Of a stretch of 64,000 bases of DNA, positions 15,184-26,771 are shown piece by piece. The first letter of the stretch is position 1, and each line of letters begins with the position of its first letter. Both the position numbers and the translations under genes were made by a program. The stretch lies in NCBI GenBank assembly GCA_038501785.1, contig JBAMJR010000196.1, positions 873,501-937,500 on the forward strand, given 5' to 3'. Source of the stretch: Myoxocephalus aenaeus. Lineage: Eukaryota > Chordata > Actinopteri > Perciformes > Cottidae. Below the pieces are notes generated by a model. That model ran no database searches. It saw only the letters and a program-made list of their open reading frames with translations, and was not told the DNA's origin.

Positions 15184-18100
15184 TATAGCATGCCGTGAAC
15201 TTACATTTACGTTGAGATCGGTCGACCAATGACAGTTCTCTCTACAGTCAGAGCTTGCGCAAGAAGGTGGAACGTGAGGGAGATACCATTTCCGAAACTT
15301 GTAAGGGGGTAATAACTATTTTCCTGGACGTAGCAAAATCCTGGACGTTTTTGCAATCCCTGCCGGACGTTTTTTTTAGGTCTCGAAAAGAGGACATGTC
15401 CGGGAAAAAGAGGACGTCTGGTCACCCTATTTTACTGGTCCGGCCCACTTGAGATAAAAATGGTTAGCATGCGGCCCCTTGACTAAAATGAGTTTGACAC
15501 CCCTGGTCTAGTGAGAGGGGAGCAAGGAAACGCTCCTCACTTAGTAGCGTAGCTGTGCCAGTATAGTAGCTGTGCTTATTGGTGTCCTAGCAGTAGCTTC
15601 AGTGAGAGCACTGTACTGCTGTGGAGACCAGTCCTGTGAAAACAGGTCAGACACGGTCTGTCTAGTGAGAGGGGAGCACTTCTAGGAAACTCTCCTCACT
15701 AGTACCGTAGCTGTGGCTAGTCTAGTAGCTGTGCTTATTGGTGTATCAGCAGCTACACGCTGTCAGTACCGTTAGCGCTGTTAGTACCGTCATCGACTTA
15801 ACCTCGGTAGCGTCCCACCAGTTAGCCTGGTGGGAATTAGTGTGGTCTCCGTTAGCCTGAGTGGGGACACTCCGCTACCTATAACAGCCGAAATGTTTAC
15901 CGACGTCGCTCTCGTTAGCGTCCCATCAGTCAGCCTGAATGGGACGCTGCTCACTGAAAACCGGCCGCGACAGTAGCGATGTAGCCACGCCGAGCGGCGC
16001 GCTTCTGTCAGCGCTCCACTTAGTTAGCAGGAGCGAGAGAGCTCTCCCCGCCGTGGAATCTGCTGTTGCAGAAACAATATTAGTCAAAACCTGGTGATGA
16101 CCGAAGATAGGTACGCCGCCCGGCTCGATGGTCCGGACGTAGAAGCGCACCGTCTCCTCCTAGGAGGTTATAACAGGCGACGAGCTTTCTTCTACACAAG
16201 TTCAGCCAAAGCTGATGCTAACACACTAGTTAGCCTGCGCAGCGAGAATATGAAAAGAGCAGTCTCCTGCACTACCACTGAGCTAGAAAAAACTGAAGAA
16301 CAGATAGCGTATTATCAATTTAACACTCCGATTAGTAAATATATCACTAATAATCATCGTTAACTGCGTTTTATTTTGTCAGATCAACGTTAATGCACGT
16401 AGCTCACCACGTATGTGGTTTTGGTAAATTATGCAAGATGAAAAGGCAGCCGGTGTTAGAATATGCTGTCGAAATATTACTATAATGCAATCTGGATGAA
16501 TGCAGCAAACTGATCCGTTTATAGTCTCAGCGGAACATCTGCCTCACGCAAAAATAATAAACCAGTTAATTCAAAACCAGTTCATCTCACACCGGACGCA
16601 TCGCAGGGACACGCTGTGTTCACAGTGGTGCGAAACGTCAGATATTATAGTGTCATTTTTGAACGGCACAACCTGGCATAGTTTATTGCTCTTATACTGT
16701 CATTCATGCCAAGTATGGCCTAAAACAGCTTGCTAAACATAACTGTGTCACTGGTGTCAATTTAGTTTACTGCCAATCCCGTAAATATGCTGTATGAAGG
16801 TATAGTGAGTCATAATGCTCACGGTACCCACGTTACCTGAAGGCAACGTGGTTGAGGCTGGTTCTCAGCCTTCATTGTTAAGCTGTCACTCATGAGACCA
16901 CGCCCCTGCAGTTGAAACCACGCCCCCACGCCAGATCCGGGCCAAAAGTCTGAACCTGAAAAAAATATTTGAACAATATGAATAATATCATTATTGTAGA
17001 ACATGAATAAGGTGATCGTGATAAGAATACAGAGAATCACACACAATTTCTTTTCACTGCTTCAATTGATTGAATTTCTGATTATGAATAATACATACTG
17101 ATCCGCCCATACATACACATATTCAAACTCCTAGTTATATGGTAATCTACACATACATGTATATACACATATAGAGTACATGATACATACGCGCATACAG
17201 TACATATATCCTCATAAGTATATATTTATTCGTATACTACTTTGAAATAAATATAATCTGATTGATTTGGGTGATGAAGCACTTAAAATTAGCCGATACA
17301 TTTTCCCAACACTGACGCATACACTTAACTTGTCTCACATTCGCAACGCGTTTGCTGTGAATGATTAAGGTAATGAATTCCTCATATGCCTTCATGACCA
17401 TCTCCTGCTTCTCAGCGGAGAAATAAAAAGAGGTTCCTCTGAGTTTATTTGCCATTGTACTGTTAGAACATCATGGTGTCAGTGCTCGATTATTATCCCT
17501 TCTGAAGAAGAGCGGGCACGCACAATTATCCAGATGACTGACGTCTGGTTAGAATTAACGAGACCGTTTCAGCACGGATCTTCCGTGGCGAAACAGAGTT
17601 AGCCTGATGTAAATCATCTCGCTAATTTAAGCTGGATAATAGGACATTTGCTCGACTTTGTTGAGCCAGGTACGAGAAATAGGGCCCTGGTCAGCTAATT
17701 ACAGCAACTTGTGAAAATGTGAAAAGCCTTCTCCATGAAAAAACTCAGCCATTTCACAACATGCAGATCTCTTGTGGATGAGGGCACATCCTTCAGTGGT
17801 GAGGAATATGCCTCTGCTATTGAAAACCTACTGCAGGAGTTTGATTTGCGTTTTGCTGACTTCAAGGCACCGTGACACTTTCCAGCTGTTTGCAGACCCC
17901 TTCTCAGCAGATGTGGAGAGTGTCCCGAGAATGTTGCAAATGGAACTTATTGACTTGCAGTGCAACAGTGATCTAAAAGCTAAATTCAGAGAGGCACAAG
18001 GAAAACCAGACATGACTGGACAATTTATGAGAGAATTGCCTCCACCCTTCCCTGAGCAGACAAAAGTGATCAGTCGGGTAATGTGCCTTTTTGGAAGCAC

Positions 18101-21100
18101 ATATCTGTGTGAGAAACTTTTCTCGACTATAAACTTTAATAAATGCGAGTACAGATCCAGGCTTAGTGATGCCTATTGTGAAGCTGTACTCAGGGTTTCA
18201 ACTGTGACCTTGATCAAGGTTTCCACTGTGACCTCGATCATGGTTTCCACTGTGACCTCGATCAGGGTTTCCACTGTGACCTCGATCAGGGTTTCCACTG
18301 TGACCTCGATCAGGGTCAATGTGGCTCAGCTGTGTGAGCAGAAGCGCTGCCAGGTGTCTGGCAAGCAATAGAATAAAGTACAAATGTATTCAGGGATTGC
18401 ATTTGTTGGTTCGGTGCAGTTTCAATTATTAAAAAATATATATACACTACCGTTCAAAAGTTTGGAGTCACTTAGAAATTTCCTTATTTTTCAAAGAAAA
18501 GCACTTTTTTTTTCAATGAAGATAACATTAAATTAATCAGAAATACACTATACATTGTTAATGTGGTAAATGACTATTCTAGGTGGAAACGTCTGGTTTT
18601 TAATGAAATATCTACATAGGTGTAAAGAGGCCTATTTCCAGCAACTATCACTCCAGTGTTCTAATGGTACATTGTGTTTGCTCATCGCATAGAAGACTAA
18701 TGGATGATTTGAAAACCCTTGAAAACCCTTGTGCAATTATGTTAGCACAGCTGAAAACAGTTATGCTGGTTAGAGAAGCTATAAAACTGGCCTTCCTTTG
18801 AGCTAGTTGAGTATCTGGAGCATCACATTTGTGGGTTCGATTATACTCTCAAAATGGCCAGAAAAAGAGAACTTTCATGTGAAACTCGCCAGTCTGTTCT
18901 TGTTCTTAGAAATGAAGGCTATTCCATGCCAGAAATTGCGAAGAAACTGAAAATGTGTCTGGGTGACCCCAAACTTTTGAACGGTAGTGTATATATTTGC
19001 ACTGTTAAAAACTAATATAAAAATTTATAGAAACTGCTGGTTGCCTTTTTTTGTTAAGTATGACGAAAATATGTTATGAATGTAAAAGTAAATAAATAAG
19101 GCAACTTTAACCCTCTGTCCACTGGGCCCGCGGTTTCGCGTGGTGACACTTGAAACGTTTCTCTAAGTTTCTAAAATATTCACAGCACCCCGATAATACA
19201 TCGCAAAAATATAATTTTACGTCTGGCAGAAAGAGACGGCTTCCTGCTTCCGGGTGCCTGCCCAGGCAGAGCCCAGCATAATTTTAACATCATCAGGCAA
19301 GCGAAAGGGCAGCAGTGTGTCATTTGACGCTGGTAAAAAAACAACGAAAATCCTTCTCTGTGATTTGTTGAGTCATATGTCCGTCGCCATTTCGTGAACT
19401 AAACAACCAATCAGGAAAATCTCAAAGGACTACCCACTTGAGCATGTACACACGCTACAGTTTTCAGTCAGAGAAAAGCGACATCATGACGACAAAGAGA
19501 TTCAACACGGAGGAAGCAAAACGCATGATTCTGGAGAGCAGCGAGGAGGATGACGACACCGCGTCGTCAGAGCTCGAAGGCTTTAGTTCTTCTGAGGAAG
19601 ATGGGTAAGTGTAGTTACTAAACTTTGTTACGTGTCTGTAAGACTGCATGGTGCAAACTAGTAATGTGTACACTGTGCAGGAGAGCACGAGAGCCAGCCA
19701 CGCGGTGCACACTGCTGTTCACGTTATACAGCCATGATCTGAGTAATGTTTATACAGTCTGCTTTGTACAACACTCTGTTCACGTTACTACCACAGTCAT
19801 GATCTGAATAATATTTACACATGGCAGACTGCCATGTGTAAATCAGAGCACTCTGATCAATCGTTACGTCATCTTTCTTTCAACTGACTAGTCTTCATTT
19901 ATTTTACAGAGAGGAGCACCAGCCGCCCCGACCAGCCTGGCCAGCAAAGAGGCAGCGCGTTGCACGACGACTAAAGACACCATCGCCGGCAAACAGGGCG
20001 CGTGCTGCCCGGCGACTACTTTCACCACAGGCCAGGTCGAGAAAGACGGCAGCGTGTGCACCACCTGCACCTACGCTGTCCTGGAGGACGGATGAAGACC
20101 CGGACACTGCTCCCCCCGTTATCAAGTTCCAGCCAGCCCGGACACCAGGTCCACACCGGCACCTGCAGGTCATGGTCCTGTGCCTGTCTCTGCTGCTGCT
20201 GCATCCTGCCCCAAAACAAAGTCAACGGCGGGTCGCAGGGTTTGCGAGCTTTGCAGCATGAAGAAAGTGCGAAAAGACACGGCATGAAAGTGCGAGGCGT
20301 GTAACGTTCCCCTCTGCCTGCAGCTGAACAGAAACTGTTTCCGGGAATGGCATGCCATGGCATGAGGATATGCCATTGAAGCAAAGCAAGCCATACTTGT
20401 ATATTGTAAATAGTCTGACTAGTTTTTGTTCTGTTTTATATTTCTCAATATATATTCTGTAATTAAAAAAATATATAATACATATTTTTATTAAAAAAAA
20501 AAAAAAGTGTTGCGATGGTAATTTTTAATTTGCACACACTCCATGAAGCTTTAGCTGCACTATGAAGTCATTTCTCAGTCCCATTTTTATCATTTTGGTG
20601 AAAGGCGTGAAAGACCATATTTCTACTCAAAAAACGATAATAAAAAATTTAGTTTTAGACATTTATTTACATGTATCTACCATTTTATTCATATATTTCA
20701 CTGCTTTTGTGAACCTAAAACCTTTGGTAAACCAATTTCCATCACCTAAACAGAGTTACCACCTGAGTAAAGTTAGGTTTTTTCAAGCGATATGAATGAT
20801 TTCCCAAAATCGAGATTCCATTTTTCAGCTTTAGTGTCATATTATAAAGTTTTTCTCTTTACAATTTTGCCTTATGACAATGGTGCCTCATTATATAGAT
20901 AGCTGAGATTGTTCTGCAATTTATGATGTAAAACATGGGTATATATCTTATATGCAAGTGCCTTAAAAGGTGAATCTAAGAAAATTATGTCAAATCGAGA
21001 AAATCGACTGAAAATGACCTCCAGTGTTCAGTGTGTTAAAAGATATTGCGCTTTTTGTGTGGCCCTCCGATGAGATCACAATACCAGCGGTGGCCCCAAG

Positions 21101-24100
21101 CCAAATTGATTTTAAGACCCCTGAATCATGTACTATACATGCAAGCCTGCCTCCTAAAAATTGCGTTCCCCCAGAAAGCGATAAAACAAGCAGATAAATT
21201 GATTAGAAACATATTTGTAGTACGTCAAAAACAAACGTAATCAGGGAGAAAATACATTTCCAGTCAAACGTCATTGTGAATGCATTTTAGTTCTGTCTGT
21301 GGGATCGTAATTTTTAGGAGACAGGGTTGATGTGTACATGTATGTGTAGATTACCGAACTAGGAGTTTCAAATGGCAAATTAATTTTACGAGCAGCACGG
21401 CATGCAGCGGCTTTCCCAATGTTCTCCGCAACGCCGACACTGTACAAAAATGTACCACTCGCAAAAAAGCGCAAGGCTGCATACAGTCTGTGAGACAGTC
21501 GATGCTCGGCTGCAGCGTGTGGTGTTCGCAATGTACGGCTCCAGAAGGTCTCGTAAATAAATGATTCCGAATCGATAGCACTCGTACAGGAAGTCATGAT
21601 GATGTGAGAACGGATCTTGGCGATCTGGAAGAACTCTCTCCCTATAAAACTAATATAACTAATATCTCTCCTTCATCTCTCAGGAAGGGAGCTGCCATTT
21701 TTGTCGAGTGGGAGTGGCCAGCTTATCCAGTGAATTTCAGTTAGCCTGCGCTGGAGCAAGCTCAAGTTTTTGGATGTGTTGCTATGGTGATTTTGCCAAA
21801 CTTGCTTCGTGGAACCGAAAAGCCTGACTTGTGTAATCTTATCCTGAAAATTATCCGGCTAACTCAGTTAGCCAGGTACGAGGAACGGGGCCCAGCTCTC
21901 CCTGGATTCTGATATTGAAACCTGGCAGGTGATTGGACGAACCATTTGTCAATCAAACTCTTACCAGCAGCCAGTCGGGAGAAGAGAGAAAACATGTTTT
22001 GCGTCCATAAAAGCCTTCAGTGTTGACTAACAGTCACCTCTCCTTGTCGTCACACACACCTTAACCCTTCGTCCACGGAGCCCGCGGTTTCGCGTGGTGA
22101 CACTTGAAACTTTTCTCTAAGTTTCTAAAATATTCACAGCACCCCGATAATACATCGCAAAAATATAATTTTACGTCTGGCGGAAAGAGACGGCTTCCTG
22201 CTTCCGGGTGCCTGCCCAGGCAGAGCCCAGCATAATTTTAACATCATCAGGCAAGCGAAAGGGCAGCAGTGTGTCATCTGACGCTGGAAAAAAAAAAAAA
22301 AAAAATCCTTCTCTGTGATTAGTTGAGTCATATGTCCGTCGCCATTTCGTGAACTAAACAACCAATGTACACTCAGGAAAATCTCAAAAGGACAACCCAC
22401 TTGTACAGCATGTACACACTACAGTTTACAATCAACATCATGACGACAAAGAGATTCAACACATGCGCAAAACGCATGATTCTGGAGAGCAGCGAGGAGG
22501 AGGAGGACGACGCGTCGTCGTTAGAGCTCGAAGGCTTTAGTTCTTCTGAGGAAGATGGGTAAGTGTAGTTACTAAACTTTGTTACGTGTCTGTAAGGCTG
22601 CATGGTGCAAACTAGTAATGTGTACAAACTAGTAATGTGTACACTGTGTAGGAGAGCACGAGAGCCAGCCACGCGGTGCACACTGCTGTTCACGTTACTA
22701 CGTCATGATCTAAGTAATGTTTACACACAGTCTGCTTTGTACAATACTCTGCTTCACGTTACTACCACTAATATTTATACATCCAATGCGGAGCACTATG
22801 CTAAAATTACTACCACAGTCATGATCTGAATAATATTTGCACATCCAATGTGGAGCATTCTGCTCAATCGTTACGTCATCTTTCTTTCAACTGACTAGTC
22901 TTGATTTATTTTACAGAGAGGAGCACCATCCGCCCCGACCAGCCTGGCCAGCAAAGAGGCAGCGTGTTGGACGGCAACTACCACGACCAGCAAAGAGGCA
23001 GCGCGTTGACCGACGACTAAAGACACCATCTCCAGCAAACAGGGCGCGTGCTGCCCGGCGACTGCTTTCACCTCAGGCCAGATCAAGAAAGACAGCAGCA
23101 CGTGCACCACCTGCACCTACGCTGTCCTGGAGGACTGATGAAGACCCGGACACTGCTCCCCCCGTCATCAAGTTCCAGCCCGGACACCAGGTCCACATGT
23201 CAGTGCCACAGCAACACCCATTGAACTCTTCAAACTGTTCTTCCAACTAAGTCCACGGTGGGTCGCAGGGTTTGCGAGCTTTGCAGCATGAAGAAAGTGA
23301 GCAAAGACACGGCGTGGAAGTGCGAGGCGTGTAACGTTCCCCTCTGCCTGCAGCTGAACAGAAACTGTTTCCATGACTGGCATGCCATGGCATGAGGATA
23401 TGCCATTGAAGCATATATACTTGTATATTGTAAATGGTCTAGTCTTTGTTCTGTTTTATATTTCTGAATATATATTCTGTACATATTTTCAGTTTTTTTT
23501 ATAATACATATTTTTATTTAAAAAAAAAAAAAATTGTTGTGATGGTCATTTTTCATTTGCACACACTCCCTGAAGCTTTATCTGCACTATGAAGTCATTT
23601 CTCAGTCCCATTTTTATCATTTTGGTGAAAGCTGTGAAAGACCATATTTCTACTCAAAAAACGATAATAAAAACTTTAGTTTTAGACATTTATTTACATG
23701 TATCTAACATTTTATTCATATATTTCACTGCTTTTGTGAACCTAAAACCTTTGGTAAACCAATTGCCATCACCTAAACAGAGTCACCACCTGAGTAAAGT
23801 TAGGTTTTTTCAAGCGATATGAAGAATTTCCAAAAATCGAGATTCCATTTTTCAGCTTTAGTGTCATATTATAAAGTTTTTTTCTTTACACTTTTGCCTT
23901 ACGACAATGGTGCCTCATTATATAGATAGCTGAGATTGTTCTGCAATTTATGATGTAAAACATGGGTATATATCTTATATGCAAGTGCCTTAAAAGGTGA
24001 ATCTAAGAAAATTATGTCAAATCGAGAAAATCGACTGAAAATGACCTCCAGTGTGCAGTGAGTTAAGCCACGCCCCCTAGCTGCCTGTAGCTCCTCCCAG

Positions 24101-26703
24101 GACTCTGATTCGTCCAAACCAAAAAGCGGGTAAATCTGGATCTTGTACCCCGTTGTGAAAAGATCATTCTGAATAATTGTACCCAATGTAGGAAATACAG
24201 CAGCTAAAATACAGGTTAGTTGTGTCTCTACATGTGAACCACAGAAGAAGAGCAGACCTTGTCCTCCTGCGAGCTGAGCAGCTTCTCAAACGCTTCGTGG
24301 CGTTTCATCAAACCCTCCGTCTCATCGACCGCGTTTCCCAGAGTGCCGTTCTGTAACAGGATCTGTGGAGAGGTTTTTAAACTGGATCAGACACTTGTGT
24401 TTCCTCTGAAAGGACAAATATCAAAAGGTGAGTTTTACCTCCTGAGAGCTGGAGGTTTTGTCCACGCTGTTGGCGTCTCTGTAGAAGACCTGCTCCAGGT
24501 GAACACTTTCCAACCAGCTCCGTTTCTGGTTCCACTGGTCCTCCAGTTTGTCCCGCTCCTCCTGCAGAGCATCCAGCTTCTCCAACACCTTCAGGAAACA
24601 CAGTCAACCCTCTGAACACAAAGTCCTGCTGCTCCTCTATGGATGCAGAACCATCACAGCTAGAAGTAGAGAGAACTAGAATATGTCTTTAGTGAGGAAT
24701 AAGAGTTATGACATAAATCATAAAAAATCATAAAAAAACATATTTGATAATTTCTTTTACAAAAATTGGAAAAACACTGGAATCTAAAAATCCACTTTTC
24801 ACTGAATTTATGTCACATGACTGTTGGTCTCAGATGAATCAATCATGACTTCCTAGTTTCACTGAGAAGCTGATTTTTACAGAATCTGGTTAAAGTAAAC
24901 GGTTTATTTGGGGCGGGACCTTAAATGTTGATGAATTATATTTCATCAAACACAATGTATTTTAAGCTTCGTTTTGGCTGCTTTTTCTGACGGAAACGCT
25001 CGTCACACACAGTGGCGGGCCGTCACTCTGGGGCGTATTTATGTATACGATATCAGACAGCAGGCCTAGGTATAAAATGCACGGCCCGCCACTGGTCACA
25101 CATGATGTGTTGAAGGACTGTCTGAAATAATGATAGACATGATAATGACTGATAAACAGTGTAGTTTTGGCGATTGTTTAAAGAAAACATGCTTTTCCCC
25201 CCCCCCCAACGTTTATTTAAAATCTCACCTCCCTCCTGTTGGCGTCCTGCGTCTGCAGCTGCTCCCCCATGTCCAGAGCCTGCTGGTAGGTCTCCTGTCT
25301 GGCCTCCATCTCGGCCCACAGCTGCTGGTGCTGCGCCAGCTGGAGGTCGGCGGTCGCCACGTCGCTTATGCTCTCCTCGGCGGCCATCGCACCGATCAGC
25401 TGGCTGCACCACAGGAAGTAATCCTGCGCCTGGAGAGCACAAAGAGACGCGAGACGTAAAGCGTGAAGGGGTTGTTAACGCGTCATCCTCCGTCCGCCCG
25501 TCCGCCCTCACCGTGTTGAGGAACAGATATCTCTGGCACGCCAGTTTTAGCTCCTCCTCCCTCTGCTCCGCGTGGAGCCTGAGCTCCTCCCACCGCTCCA
25601 CCACTTCCTGCTGCACTTCCTGCAGGCGGAGCTTCAACTGAGGTGTGCAGAGGTCCATGATGGAGTCGATGGTGTCCAGCTGCTCCTGCAACTACAAACA
25701 CATCCCCAACAACAATAAACCCCTAATCGTCCTTCGATTAGGGGTTTATAGTCATTTCAACCTTCAGAATAAAAGCCCACTAAATTTTTGAGTCAATCGT
25801 AAGCTTCTTTTTGCGCTGACATATTTTTGTCATAGAAACACAAACATAAAAAAACTCCCTTAATGATGAAATGCTTGTGGACAGGGGTCCTCATCTCTCC
25901 CAGTCTCTACCTGTTGCTCCGTGGTCGCCAGCTCGTGGATCAGAGCTTCGTGCTTCCTCAGCTGTGACATCACTCCTCTCAAATCCTTCGCCACGTCATC
26001 GGGGATGCTCTTCTGCCGCTCCTACAGAGACGGGGGGGAACGGGGGGGACGGGGTTGTGAGGGTTGTTACCTCAACAGGTGAGGATGTGATGTGGCGGTA
26101 GAGAGATGGCGTACCTGGATGAGGGTCAGAGCGTCGGTCAGGTCTCGGTAAAAGCGGTGACACTCCTCGGCTCTCTGCAGCTGATCCTGACGCTCCCTGG
26201 CCACGCTCCTCAGATCCTCCCAGCATGCACTGCAAACAATTGTCAAAAGTCAAACACAACAACGTTTTTACTCCTTTAGAAACGGGTTTCTTGGGGACAC
26301 ATGAGGAACACCTGTATGTACCTGAGCAGCTGCAGCGTCTCTCTGGCTGCAGAGCTCTGTGGATGCTTGTTGCGGCTCAGGGGAGCCGCCAGCTCGCTGC
26401 AGCTCTGCAGTCGCTCCTCTCCCACTTCCAGCTGCTTCAGGAATCCTTCAAACTTCCCGCGAAGCAACTGAAACATAAAAAAAACACAAATCTCTTTACT
26501 TTAGAGTGACTTTTACCGTCTTCACCCTCATCACCTTTTAAAAGGTGCTCCACCATCATCATCATCATCACCACCATCATCAGATGACTTAAATTCTCTT
26601 TGGAGATAACGTTTCGTTGTGAACAAAACTTAACATCAACTATATTATTATATATATGAAAAAGAAATATATATAAAATAATATATATATGTATTAAAAA
26701 AAG

Positions 26704-26771
<68 letters not shown>

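Larger units (their letters stand above)
13605..16255 (-). mobile_element. DIRS-type retrotransposon copy A, pol region deleted
   Basis: Reads on the minus strand. The terminal repeat at 13605-13830 matches the right terminal repeat of copy C (57120-57390). The 5' part 14580-16255 matches 29170-30635 of copy B. Reverse transcriptase, RNase H and recombinase are absent: sequence jumps from the gag region to the 3' end (GGGAACGCTTGTATCTCAAC). Later insertions are a SINE (14030-14270) and hAT-like fragments (15184-15513). Confidence 0.7.
11277..17687. mobile_element. Palindromic Harbinger-type element, loop replaced by nested DIRS
   Basis: Ends are GGGCCCCGTTCCTCGTACGT on the left and the complement of GGGCCCTATTTCTCGTACCT on the right; the same end occurs at about 21893. 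Arms 11277-13575 and 16440-17687 are inverted copies: for example GGCCATACTTGGCATGAATG at 12931 has its complement near 16700. Each arm carries one copy of the MYB/SANT-like ORF. The left arm has a Tc1 insertion; the centre is the DIRS copy at 13605-16255. Confidence 0.65.

Noticed and set aside
17237..17455. Host NAIF1-like gene
   Set aside because: It lies inside a transposon arm with an inverted decayed twin at 11509; it is an element ORF.
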